Source: Chryseobacterium mucoviscidosis
GTDB lineage: Bacteria > Bacteroidota > Bacteroidia > Flavobacteriales > Weeksellaceae
Direction: 5' to 3'
Assembly: GCF_002177115.1 (NCBI RefSeq)
Contig: NZ_MVAG01000057.1
Location: forward strand, 1 to 64,000
DNA length: 64,000 bases
Position 1 is the first letter of the stretch. Each line of letters begins with the position of its first letter. The notes beneath the pieces are model-generated. The model did no database searches and was not told the DNA's origin. It worked only from the letters and a program-made list of their open reading frames with translations. Below are positions 33,826 through 42,253 of this stretch, in pieces. The position numbers and the translations under genes are program-made.

Positions 33826-33943
33826 TAAAAAATGAATGAATTTTTTGAATATTTAATCAAATTTAAACATTCTTTAAGATGATTTTTTTGATTTTGTCTC
33901 AGTTATTTTCTTATTTTAGTCAGTCAATAAATACAAATAAACT

Positions 33944-34558
33944 ATGTTTAAAAAATTAGCTGCGGAAGCTTTAGGATTGGGAGATATCGGTAAAATCATC
34001 CCTTCACAGGATTATGACAAAGTAGATTCGGACGATTATATCCTTTCCGAAGATAACGAGAAAATTTTCTTTTTAATTAAATCCAAAAGAGACGAATACT
34101 GCTTTACCAATAGAGCTTTGATCCACATCGACGGAGCCAGTGCGTTAGACAAAAAAAGAGTCTTGAAGAGATACGAATATTACCAGTTTCCTTTCTCTAA
34201 TATTGCTTTACAGACGGCGGGAACCATCGATCTTGATGTAGAAATTTCTTTCAATATCGGGAATATTCCAATGATGATCAGCGTTGCAAAAGGTCAGATC
34301 GATCAGTTGAAAGATCTGTATAAAGCACTTTTGGCGATTCAGCAGGAAGTTCACCACAATCATTCTTTGCTGAATTTCTCTAACGACAGCATCCAGAAAG
34401 CCATTACAACAGTTGCTTCCGGAAAGCAGGAAAACGTTTCCAAGAGTCAGGAACTGAGAGCAATCAACGAATATATTTTTGCATGGAATACCAACAGTTT
34501 TGATAAATATAATCAGAAAGACTTCTCAAGGATTTTTGAAAAATATATTAATAATTAA
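33944..34558 (+). CDS. PH-domain protein (bPH/YvbH-like)
   Basis: A 204-residue soluble protein. About 1-130 resembles the bacterial pleckstrin-homology domain: DYILSEDNEKIFFLIKSKRD, FTNRALIHIDG, KKRVLKRYEYYQFPFSNI and TIDLDVEISFNIG. The C-terminal helical part may be the YvbH oligomerisation region. These proteins are thought to form ring-shaped oligomers with roles in stress response, but their biochemical role is not well defined. It is monocistronic with a terminator. Confidence 0.75.
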   Translation: MFKKLAAEALGLGDIGKIIPSQDYDKVDSDDYILSEDNEKIFFLIKSKRDEYCFTNRALIHIDGASALDKKRVLKRYEYYQFPFSNIALQTAGTIDLDVEISFNIGNIPMMISVAKGQIDQLKDLYKALLAIQQEVHHNHSLLNFSNDSIQKAITTVASGKQENVSKSQELRAINEYIFAWNTNSFDKYNQKDFSRIFEKYINN

Positions 34559-34577
34559 AAATAAATTTAGATAATAT

Positions 34578-34602
34578 GCCCGGAAATTTGCCGGGCTTTT
34601 TT
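34578..34602 (+). terminator. Terminator of the PH-domain gene
   Basis: GCCCGG/CCGGGC stem (6 bp), 7-base loop and T6. It lies within a possible longer reading frame of the next gene, which supports a start downstream at 34615. Confidence 0.85.
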
Positions 34603-34614
34603 AAACCACCATTC

Positions 34615-35205
34615 ATGAAAAAAATCATTTTTTTGCTGCTTTTTGTATGCTTTAGCTTTTCATTTTCTCAGAACAAAGACGATAAAAGGTATTTTCCTGT
34701 GGAGTACATTCTAAAAACATCCAGCGACACCATCAAAACGAAGATCAGAAATGTAGGTAAATTTTCCAATACAAAATATTATGTAGCCACTGTGTTACTT
34801 AAGATGAAAATGAGGGATTCTTCCGGGGCTGAAACGTGGGTAGAACCAAAAGATGTGGAATACATTAAGATTACCGATGAAAATAATACCATTCATGAAT
34901 ATTATGCTTCTGCCGGGAAAATGGTTTTTGACAATGGTTTTGTAGAAATTTTGTATGAAGGCAAAAATATGAACTGGTACAGATTTTTTCCTCACGGCGG
35001 CTTAAAATTTGTTGGAACAGACTTTTTAATCGACGGCAGAAACCGAAAAATCATCAATGAATCCGGATTTTTCAATCCCAGTCTTAAAAACAGCCTGAAA
35101 GTAAGATTTGCGGCTTATCCGGATCTTCTTGCTATGATAGATTCCTGGAAAACAGATGACGATCTTCTGAAGATTCTTCAGTTGTATGATAAAAAAGTGG
35201 GGTAA
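34615..35205 (+). CDS. Exported protein of unknown function
   Basis: A 196-residue protein from ATG 34615; an in-frame ATG at 34576 falls in the upstream terminator. The signal peptide ends SFSFSQ. The mature part is mixed alpha/beta with VEPKDVEYIKITDENNTIHE and a Trp/Phe-rich centre. There is no lipobox and no sorting domain, so it is probably periplasmic. Family not recognised. It follows the PH-domain gene by 56 bases but is separated by a terminator. Confidence 0.6.
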   Translation: MKKIIFLLLFVCFSFSFSQNKDDKRYFPVEYILKTSSDTIKTKIRNVGKFSNTKYYVATVLLKMKMRDSSGAETWVEPKDVEYIKITDENNTIHEYYASAGKMVFDNGFVEILYEGKNMNWYRFFPHGGLKFVGTDFLIDGRNRKIINESGFFNPSLKNSLKVRFAAYPDLLAMIDSWKTDDDLLKILQLYDKKVG

Positions 35206-35410
35206 ACTATTTTTTATTGAAGAAAACCTCTTTTAAAAAAGCTTTACATTAAATACTTAATACTAAAAATCATTATAATTTTCTACCTAAATAAGAACAT
35301 ATCATCAATATTCATTTAAGCATAATTTTATTTGTGTTAAAATAATCCAAAATCACGGTATTTAGAAAAATTAATCTGTTTTTCTCGACTTGTTTTCTTA
35401 ATTTTATTCA

Positions 35411-36217
35411 ATGGATTTTGGGAAAGTTGGGCTTGTTTTATCGGGTGGCGGAACAAAAGGGATCGCACACGCCGGAGTTTTAAAATTCTTAGCAGAAAAA
35501 AACATCAATATCGATGTTCTTTCGTGTTGTAGTGCAGGTTCCATTGTAGGCTGTCTTCACGCGGTAGGAAAAACTCCCGAAGAAATTCTGGAATTTTTCA
35601 ATTCCGTTTACTTTTTCAACTGGAAACATTTTGCATTCAACCAGCCCGGCTTGGTTTCTTCGGTGATTTTCAGAAATTATCTCAATCCTATTTTCGGCGA
35701 AATGAAACTGGGCGATCTCGATAAAGACGTAAGAATTGTGGCAACAGAATTAGTAGGAGGAACCGAAAAAATCTTTGAAAAAAGTTTTAAAATCGTAGAT
35801 GCCATTATTGCTTCGTGCTCCATTCCCGGAGTGACAACGCCTTATATTATTGATGATGAAATGTACTGTGACGGAGGCGTGCTGAATAATTTTCCCGCCG
35901 ACATCATCAGAGACGATTGCGATAAGCTGATCGGAGTCTTCGTTTCTCCCCCGCAAGACGTCAAAATCAATGATTTAAAATCGATTAAAGCTATTGTTTC
36001 CCGCTCGTACGATCTGCTTTCTTACCGCATCGAAAGAATTAAATTCGATCACTGCGACTGGTTTATCTCATCGCAGGAACTTTCAATCTACGGAACATTC
36101 GAAAGAAGAAAAGACCGTCTGGAACAGATTTTTAACATTGGCTACAACGCTGCCAAAGAAAGCTTTAATGAAAGCCGTTTTTACGCTGATCTGGAAAACG
36201 AAAAAAGAATAGTCTGA
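35411..36217 (+). CDS. Patatin-like phospholipase/esterase
   Basis: A 268-residue patatin-family lipid hydrolase. The oxyanion loop LSGGGTKGIAHAGVL is at the N-terminus. The catalytic Ser 41 sits in SCCSAGSIVG, where the usual Gly of the GxSxG elbow is replaced by Cys. The Asp is D154 in YCDGGVLNNFP. Small patatin proteins of this type are common in Bacteroidetes and are predicted cytoplasmic here, with no signal peptide. It ends about 80 bases from the convergent adenine deaminase gene. The substituted elbow may change activity but does not exclude it. Confidence 0.85.
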   Translation: MDFGKVGLVLSGGGTKGIAHAGVLKFLAEKNINIDVLSCCSAGSIVGCLHAVGKTPEEILEFFNSVYFFNWKHFAFNQPGLVSSVIFRNYLNPIFGEMKLGDLDKDVRIVATELVGGTEKIFEKSFKIVDAIIASCSIPGVTTPYIIDDEMYCDGGVLNNFPADIIRDDCDKLIGVFVSPPQDVKINDLKSIKAIVSRSYDLLSYRIERIKFDHCDWFISSQELSIYGTFERRKDRLEQIFNIGYNAAKESFNESRFYADLENEKRIV

Positions 36218-36299
36218 AATCTTTAATTTTACTACATCTTGAAAAGTTATTGGAAATTGATAAATCGTGTGTTTTTTATCAAATAAATTGCAGTAAAAT

Positions 36300-37928
36300 T
36301 TATTTGATAAAAACATCCGTAAACTCAAAACTTTTCCCGTTGAAAAGCCCTTTGTCGCTAAGTTTCAGCTCGGGAATCACCAGAAGAGCCATGAAAGACA
36401 AACTCATGTAAGGCGCTCGTAATCTGCTTCCCAATTCCTTTGCGCGCCGGTCTAATTTAATATAAGCTTCTGCTACTTTTTCCGCAGGAAGATCCGTCAT
36501 AATTCCGGCAATCGGCAGTTCCAGAACCATTTCTTCCTCATCATGGGCAAGAGAAATTCCGCCTTTTGCCTGAATGATCAGATTCACTGCTTTGCATATG
36601 TCATCGTCATTCGTTCCCACCACTACAATATTATGACAGTCATGCGCAACACACGAAGCAATCGCTCCGTTTTTTAAGCCTATATTTTTAATAAAAGCTG
36701 TGGCAACAGGAGCATCCTGATAACGGTTTACCACCGCAATTTTCAGGATGTCATTTTCAGGATCAGATTCCGCAAAACCATTGATATTTAAAGCTTCTGC
36801 GTGAATTTCTTTTGTAATCAGTTGTCTGTCCAGCGTTTCAATCACACGAATTTTTTCCCCTTCGCTTTTTACCTTAAAATCTGATGGGCTTTTTAAGCTG
36901 CAGCTAAAATTATTCACTGTCGCAGCTTCCACAGATTCAATAAACGATTCCCCGTTTTCTGAAACCAATGCTCCGTTGATGTACGTTTTTAAAATCGTAA
37001 AATCCGTGAGATTATCGATTTCTATAAAATCTGCATTGTCGCCAATCTGCAATAATCCGACCGGTAAATTGTAATGTTTAACCACATTGTAAGAAGAAGC
37101 ACGCAGCACATCATACAAATCATAACCCAAATCCAGAGCGCGTTTCACATGATCGTTGATGTGAGATTCCAGCAAATTATCAGGATGCTTATCGTCACAG
37201 CAAAACATCATCTGATCCGGAAAATCTTTTAATAAAGGAATTAAAGTATCAAAATTTTTCGCTGCACTTCCTTCACGGATCATCACTTTCACCCCGAATT
37301 CAAGCTTTTCCAGTGCTTCCTGATGCCCAAAACACTCATGATCTGTAGAAATTCCCGCACTGAAATAAGATTTCATTTCTTCCCCCATTAATCCCGGAGC
37401 ATGACCGTCAATCGGTTTGTGATGTCTTTTCGCAGATTCCAGCTTTTTCAGAACCTCCTCATCTTTGTAAATAACCCCCGGAAAATTCATCATTTCAGCC
37501 AGATATACAATTTCTTTCTTGCTTAAAAGCCCATCAATATCACCCGAATCAATCACCGCACCTGCTGTCTCAAAATGGGTCGCAGGAACGCACGAAGGAG
37601 CCCCGAAATAAAAATGAAAAGGTACTTTCTGAGCATTTTCAATCATATAATCCACCCCCGAAACTCCCAGAACATTGGCAATCTCATGAGGATCTGAAAT
37701 CGTTCCCACCGTTCCGTGCTTTACCGCAATCTTTGCAAACTCAGACGGAACCAGCATACTGCTTTCAATATGAACGTGTGCATCAATAAATCCGGGCAGA
37801 ACATACGTATCCTGATTTTCTGAAATTCTTTGTATTGAACTGATTTTGTTGTCTTTAATAATGATTTCAGCAGGGTAGGTTTCCCTTGTAACGATGTCAA
37901 TGAGATTCGATTTAATGGTAAAAGCCAT
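36300..37928 (-). CDS. ade: Adenine deaminase
   Basis: A 542-residue amidohydrolase that converts adenine to hypoxanthine in purine salvage. Metal-site motifs are GFIDAHVHIESSMLVPSEF, GTISDPHEIANVLG and DGHAPGLMG, then TDHECFGHQEALEKLEFG and FCCDDKHPDNL. The C-terminal adenine-deaminase domain has ASCVAHDCHNIVVVGTND and LPIAGIMTDLPAE. Length and order match the bacterial Ade family. The gene is convergent with the patatin gene and has no partner genes. Confidence 0.93.
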   Translation of the reverse strand: MAFTIKSNLIDIVTRETYPAEIIIKDNKISSIQRISENQDTYVLPGFIDAHVHIESSMLVPSEFAKIAVKHGTVGTISDPHEIANVLGVSGVDYMIENAQKVPFHFYFGAPSCVPATHFETAGAVIDSGDIDGLLSKKEIVYLAEMMNFPGVIYKDEEVLKKLESAKRHHKPIDGHAPGLMGEEMKSYFSAGISTDHECFGHQEALEKLEFGVKVMIREGSAAKNFDTLIPLLKDFPDQMMFCCDDKHPDNLLESHINDHVKRALDLGYDLYDVLRASSYNVVKHYNLPVGLLQIGDNADFIEIDNLTDFTILKTYINGALVSENGESFIESVEAATVNNFSCSLKSPSDFKVKSEGEKIRVIETLDRQLITKEIHAEALNINGFAESDPENDILKIAVVNRYQDAPVATAFIKNIGLKNGAIASCVAHDCHNIVVVGTNDDDICKAVNLIIQAKGGISLAHDEEEMVLELPIAGIMTDLPAEKVAEAYIKLDRRAKELGSRLRAPYMSLSFMALLVIPELKLSDKGLFNGKSFEFTDVFIK

Positions 37929-38160
37929 TGGATATTGATTATTTTAAGTGAATTTACCAAAATATTAGAAATAATACCATTTTTCTACACATAAAATATT
38001 CTGTAGAAATCATATATGTGCATCAGAAAAAGAAAATGCAGGAGCAGAACTCCGAAGGAGTTCAATTTTTTAGAGTAACTTTAATGACGAAATGGGAAAA
38101 ACAGATAGGATAGCCTTAACCTCAAACTTAGCCTTTCCAATCTAAATCTTTTTTCTTTGA

Positions 38161-38263
38161 AGCTTTTTCCCACTTTCGCTACTCGCTTTTTTAGAATTTC
38201 GGCGGCAGCGAAGCTGCCGCCGAAATTCTAAAAAGAGCTCAGACATGCCGCTCAATTGGGGCT
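38161..38263 (+). repeat. 103-bp structured intergenic element, copy 2
   Basis: The layout is the same as copy 1. The outer stem is AGC (38161-38163)/GCT (38261-38263) with a 5-base bulge, then CCCA (38169-38172)/TGGG (38257-38260). The central hairpin has 17-base arms at 38193-38209 and 38213-38229 with loop GAA. Compared with copy 1, five pairs of the central stem and two of the outer stem differ, and every change keeps pairing. Single-stranded parts such as CTTTCGCTACTCGC and GAGCTCAGACA are conserved. Confidence 0.8.
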
Positions 38264-38436
38264 AGAAATCAGCCATCCATTCACTATTTCAACAATATCT
38301 TCAATAGATAGCTCCCCCAAAATAAAAACTACAGCTTTATTTATCTATCTATCAATTGGGTTTTATCTTTCACCAGAAAAGTAAAACCCTTTATAGTTCA
38401 TAAAAATTTAAACAATTTTCCATTGTTTAAAAAAAA

Positions 38437-38466
38437 CAAAAAAATTCCTGACGATGAAGTCAGGAA
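38437..38466 (-). terminator. Terminator of the 38485 gene
   Basis: Perfect 8-bp stem TTCCTGAC with GTCAGGAA, 6-base loop. On the minus strand it is followed by a long T run (A-rich on plus, 38430-38444). Confidence 0.85.
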
Positions 38467-38484
38467 CTAAATATATTATTGAAA

Positions 38485-38916
38485 TTAATTTTTAACCACG
38501 TAACCATCCTGATTAACAATTGTTTTGCCGTTTCTGTCGGTTACCGTTAAAGTATACGGAGCTTTTTTCGCCGAACTCGTTAAATAATTTCTCCAGATCT
38601 GGTAAGTATATCCGTTATTATTAAACTCGTAATAATAATTTCCGCCTGTTCCATCCGGAATTAATTCTCCGTCCGAAATAATCATACTCGGTTTGGAAGT
38701 CACTTTTCCGTTGGCTGCCCAGGATTGATACAGATAATTTCCGTTGGGTTGTTTATCAATTTTAATTTTAAACTTTTTGGTTTTAATAATAAACGACTTG
38801 GGAACTTTTTCCTGCTGATAACTGATTTTTGAAACCGGATTTTCATTAAAAGCTCCAGCCTGAACCAATGAAAACTGAGCAATGCAAAATGCACCTAATA
38901 AAATTTTTCTGATCAT
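38485..38916 (-). CDS. Exported protein of unknown function
   Basis: A 143-residue protein with a signal peptide (residues 1-20, ending LVQAGA). The mature part is Lys- and Tyr-rich with predicted strands (NGNYLYQSWAANGKV, GGNYYYEFNNNGYTYQIW), possibly a small beta-barrel or beta-sandwich. It has its own terminator. No family is recognised. Confidence 0.6.
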   Translation of the reverse strand: MIRKILLGAFCIAQFSLVQAGAFNENPVSKISYQQEKVPKSFIIKTKKFKIKIDKQPNGNYLYQSWAANGKVTSKPSMIISDGELIPDGTGGNYYYEFNNNGYTYQIWRNYLTSSAKKAPYTLTVTDRNGKTIVNQDGYVVKN

Positions 38917-39099
38917 TTTTTAGCTATTATTAGATGAAAATTTAATCAAATTTGAAGCCAATTCAGAGAGGGTTGATTAGTTTTAGATCCGATTTATCGT
39001 TAAAAATCACCCGATCTGGATTAAAAATTATTACATCAAAAAAATAATTAAATTGATTATCAGTTAATTAATGAATTTTCAAAAAAATATTTAAATTTT

Positions 39100-39134
39100 T
39101 TGAAACAACTGAATATTTTTCTTTCTTACATTTG
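39100..39134 (+). promoter_or_regulatory. Candidate promoter for the flotillin-like gene leader
   Basis: TACATTTG at 39127-39134 matches TAnnTTTG exactly. The best TTG (39100-39102) is 24 bases upstream, slightly long for the consensus spacing. Confidence 0.5.
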
Positions 39135-39169
39135 TATCATCAAAAGGATCTCGTTCCTTTCTTATCAAA

Positions 39170-39259
39170 ATGAAACTAATTAACTTTAAGTTTTTCCTTT
39201 TAAAAGTATCAGAAATCATCTTCACGATTTTCAATACTTCACCTCCTGCACTTTCTTAA
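39170..39259 (+). CDS. Possible 29-residue leader peptide or small ORF
   Basis: ATG at 39170 to TAA at 39257-39259 encodes a hydrophobic peptide (MKLINFKFFLLKV then SEIIFTIFNTSPPALS). It starts about 36 bases after the -7 element, on the leader of the flotillin-like gene. It could be a regulatory upstream ORF, a small membrane peptide or chance. There is no homology evidence. Confidence 0.3.
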   Translation: MKLINFKFFLLKVSEIIFTIFNTSPPALS

Positions 39260-39367
39260 ATTTTTCGAAAGAATTATCATATAATTCGTACTCTGTTTTT
39301 CTTTTTATGAAAAAATAGAGCGCAATTCCTGTTTTCAAATTTAATCACACAAAAAAACAAACAAACT

Positions 39368-41305
39368 ATGGAATTAAGTTTTCATGGCTGGATGATTCCG
39401 GTCGTTATTGCACTCTTGTGCGTTATTTTTTACAAATTTATTTTAAGAATTTTCTTCGGATTAGTCATTGTTCCACAGGACAGAATAGGCTTGGTTACCA
39501 AAAAATTCGTACTTGTCGGTAAGCAGGAACTTCCCGAAGGAAGAATTATCGCCACCAACGGAGAAGCCGGTTTTCAGGCACAGACTTTGGCTCCCGGAGT
39601 TTATTTCGGAAAATGGATCTGGCAATATTCTATTGATTTTCAGCCTTTCACCGTAATTCCCACAGGAAAAATAGGCTTACTTCTTGCGAAAGACGGGATT
39701 GAGCTGGAAACCGGAAGAATTTTAGGAAGAAAAGTAGACTGCGATTCTTTTCAGGATGCAGAAGCCTTCTTAAAAAACGGAGGTAGAAAAGGCCGTCAAA
39801 CCGCAATTATTGCTCCCGGATCTTACAGAATCAATACTTTACTGTTTGAAATTGAACTCACAGACATGACCCAGATTCCGGATAATGCAGTGGGAATTAT
39901 AACAACCATGGAAGGAAGCCCTTTGGAAGAAGGACAGATTGCCGGAAAGATCATCAACGGTCATAATAAATTTCAGGATGTTGATACCTTTTTAAACAGC
40001 GGTGGTTACAAAGGTCTTCAGGAACAGGTGATTTTGGCGGGTTCATATTTCTTAAACCCTTGGTTTACAAAAGTTGAAATGGTAAAAATGACGGAAATTC
40101 CGATCGGTCATGTTGGAGTCATTATCAGTTATGTAGGAGAGGAAGGACAGGATTTAAGCGGCGTAGACTTTAAACACGGAAATATTGTAGAAAAAGGTCA
40201 TAAAGGAGTTTGGGCAGAACCCATCGGTCCCGGAAAATATCCGATTAACCCTTATATTATGAAAGTGGAACTTGTTCCGACTACCAATCTTGTCTTAAAC
40301 TGGGCTTACGAAAGAAGCGAATCCCATCAACTCGATAAAAATCTTTCTACCATTACGGTTCGAAGTAAAGACGGTTTCCCTTTCAATCTCGATGTTTCAC
40401 AGATTATACACATTCCGACATATGAAGCGCCAAAAGTGATTGCCCGTTTCGGAAATATGATCAATCTTGTAAGTCAGGTTCTGGAACCTACGATCGGGAA
40501 TTACTTCAGAAATTCTGCGCAGGACAGCGATGTAATTGCCTTTTTAGGAACAAGAAAAGAAAGACAGCAATCTGCAAAAGACCACATCAGCAGCGTTTTG
40601 GAACAATATAATGTAAATGCTGTGGATACGTTAATTGGAGCCATTGTTCCTCCTGAAAGTCTGATGAAAACTTTAACAGACAGAAAGTTAGCAGAAGAAC
40701 AGAAAATTACTTACGAAACTGAAATGCTTGCTCAGGAAACGAGACAGGCTTTGGAAAAAGAAACCGCCGTTGCAGATATGCAGAAGGAAATTGTAAAAGC
40801 GGATCAGGGCGTTTTAATTGCAGAAAGAATTGCCGACGCATCTGTGAAAAAAGCAACCGGAGACGCTAATTCCGTAAGATTGCAGGCAACTGCGGAAGGG
40901 GACAGACTGAAACTTTTAGCGACCGGTGAAGCAGAAAAAACAAGACTTCTCGCAAAAGCCGAAGCCGAAAAAATCGAATTACTGGCAAAAGCAAGTGCAG
41001 AACAGATTTCATTAACGGGTAATGCTGAAGCGGAAAAAATCTTAGCGATCGGTAAATCCAACGCAGAATCTTACAAATTATCTGTGGAAGCAATGGGCGG
41101 AAATAATTTCACCCAGTTAAAGATCATGGAAAATATTGCCAGCCAAAACGTAAGAATTATGCCTGAAGTGTTGATCGGCGGAAACGGAGATTCAGCAAAC
41201 GGAGGAATCAGCGGATTGTTGGGATTACAGCTTTTGGAGCAGATTCAGAAGAAAAACTTAGAAACGGCTAATGTAATTGAAGAAAAAAGCGATAACAATT
41301 CTTAA
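39368..41305 (+). CDS. Flotillin-like SPFH protein with four N-terminal repeats
   Basis: A 645-residue membrane-associated scaffold protein. An N-terminal membrane helix (about 9-34) is followed by four related repeats: about 35-96, 97-169, 170-243 and 244-307. The two middle repeats share IPxxxVG, FQDxxxFLxxGGxKG and AxGSYxxN, and all end near a GxY motif. An SPFH/band-7 domain (about 308-430) follows, with VQSKDGF-type VRSKDGFPFNLDVSQIIH. Then comes a long Ala/Glu-rich coiled coil (about 440-600) and a C-terminal oligomerisation tail ending QKKNLETANVIEEK. Flotillins organise membrane domains. The tandem repeats before the SPFH domain are unusual. Confidence 0.85.
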   Translation: MELSFHGWMIPVVIALLCVIFYKFILRIFFGLVIVPQDRIGLVTKKFVLVGKQELPEGRIIATNGEAGFQAQTLAPGVYFGKWIWQYSIDFQPFTVIPTGKIGLLLAKDGIELETGRILGRKVDCDSFQDAEAFLKNGGRKGRQTAIIAPGSYRINTLLFEIELTDMTQIPDNAVGIITTMEGSPLEEGQIAGKIINGHNKFQDVDTFLNSGGYKGLQEQVILAGSYFLNPWFTKVEMVKMTEIPIGHVGVIISYVGEEGQDLSGVDFKHGNIVEKGHKGVWAEPIGPGKYPINPYIMKVELVPTTNLVLNWAYERSESHQLDKNLSTITVRSKDGFPFNLDVSQIIHIPTYEAPKVIARFGNMINLVSQVLEPTIGNYFRNSAQDSDVIAFLGTRKERQQSAKDHISSVLEQYNVNAVDTLIGAIVPPESLMKTLTDRKLAEEQKITYETEMLAQETRQALEKETAVADMQKEIVKADQGVLIAERIADASVKKATGDANSVRLQATAEGDRLKLLATGEAEKTRLLAKAEAEKIELLAKASAEQISLTGNAEAEKILAIGKSNAESYKLSVEAMGGNNFTQLKIMENIASQNVRIMPEVLIGGNGDSANGGISGLLGLQLLEQIQKKNLETANVIEEKSDNNS

Positions 41306-41444
41306 ATATTTTGGCTGAATGTCAGAATCAAAAAAACACAACATCATATATATATATTCAAAGTACAGAAAATTTTTCTGCCCCACTTTAAAAACTTTTA
41401 ACCATTCTATATATCTTTTGCCAAAATCTTCGGTGCAAAAGAGG

Positions 41445-41475
41445 AAAGCTCCAGATTTTGGAGCTTTTTCTTTTT
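41445..41475 (+). terminator. Terminator between flotillin-like and GldA-like genes
   Basis: 9-bp stem AAAGCTCCA with TGGAGCTTT, 5-base loop, and a T-rich tail that runs into the convergent gene's stop codon. Confidence 0.85.
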
Positions 41476-42169
41476 ATGCGGTATAGTTTGCAAATGCTTC
41501 TTCAAGACTTTCGAACTTGCCTTTGAACTCATCAATCGGGCAGTCCTGCAGAATATTTCCTTTATGAATAAGGATCACGCGCGAGCAAAGCGCTTCCACT
41601 TCCTGCATGATGTGCGTGGAAAGCAAAACCGTTTTTTGCTGTCCGATTTCCTTTACTACATTTCGGATCTCGATGATTTGGTTCGGATCAAGTCCGTTCG
41701 TAGGTTCATCCAGAATTAAAAGATCCGGCTGATGAATAATTGCCTGTGCAAGACCTACTCTCTGTTTATACCCTTTGGAAAGCTGACCGATTTTTTTAGA
41801 TTTTTCAGGCGTAATTCCTACGAGTTCAATCACTTCATCTACTCTTGATGTCGGAATTTTATGAATATTGGCAACAAACTGTAAATATTCTTTCACATAC
41901 ATTTCCAGATACAGCGGATTGTTTTCAGGAAGAAAACCGATCTTCTTTTTGCTTTCGATTTCGTTTTCCGTGATGTTTTTTCCGTTAAAAATTATTTCAC
42001 CTTCATCAATTTTCAGTGCGCCGACAATGGATTTCATTAAAGTCGATTTTCCGGCTCCGTTCGGACCCAAAAGACCGATGATTTCATTTCTGTCAATGGA
42101 AACGTTAATGTTGTTCAGAGCAGTCTGCTCACCAAATTTTTTGGTTAAATTATTTATTTGAAGAGACAT
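41474..42169 (-). CDS. gldA: ABC transporter ATPase, GldA-like
   Basis: A 231-residue ABC ATPase from ATG 42169; an ATG 15 codons upstream would add a hydrophobic extension not seen in the family. Walker A is GLLGPNGAGKSTLMKS, the signature QLSKGYKQRVGLAQA and Walker B LLILDEPTNGLDPNQ, followed by LLSTHIMQEVEALC. YLEMYVKEYLQFVANIH and the PDLLILDEPTNGLDPNQ tract closely follow GldA of gliding flavobacteria, where GldA works with GldF/GldG. No gldF or gldG gene is adjacent, so the role in gliding is inferred from sequence only. Confidence 0.78.
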   Translation of the reverse strand: MSLQINNLTKKFGEQTALNNINVSIDRNEIIGLLGPNGAGKSTLMKSIVGALKIDEGEIIFNGKNITENEIESKKKIGFLPENNPLYLEMYVKEYLQFVANIHKIPTSRVDEVIELVGITPEKSKKIGQLSKGYKQRVGLAQAIIHQPDLLILDEPTNGLDPNQIIEIRNVVKEIGQQKTVLLSTHIMQEVEALCSRVILIHKGNILQDCPIDEFKGKFESLEEAFANYTA

Positions 42170-42253
42170 AATTTCGTAATGATCTTTTTGCAAAAATAAA
42201 ATAAAAAAACTCATCCGGATGAATGAGTTGATGCAATATTTTAAAAAGTTTGA

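Larger units (their letters stand above)
33530..33943. other. 414-bp spacer with terminator and a large palindrome
   Basis: Directly after the stop there are two CTTTGCCAAAGTT copies (33537-33549 and 33556-33568). The lpdA terminator and the 156-bp palindromic element at 33670-33825 follow. TATTTTAG just before the next gene is a possible -7 element. No ORF is supported. Confidence 0.6.
37929..38484. other. 556-bp spacer with structured element copy 2
   Basis: It contains a short CCTTAACCTCAAAC low-complexity tract near 38115, the 103-bp element at 38161-38263 and the terminator of the 38485 gene. No gene is supported on either strand. Confidence 0.65.
38917..39367. other. 451-bp leader region of the flotillin-like gene
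   Basis: It contains a good promoter element (TACATTTG, 39127-39134) about 230 bases before the flotillin start, so a long 5' untranslated leader is likely. A 29-codon ORF (39170-39259) lies in that leader. Upstream of the promoter the sequence is AT-rich with no other structure seen. Confidence 0.55.

Noticed and set aside
34576..34614. N-terminal extension of the exported protein starting at 34576
   Set aside because: That stretch is the terminator hairpin of the PH-domain gene, and the later ATG begins a proper signal peptide.
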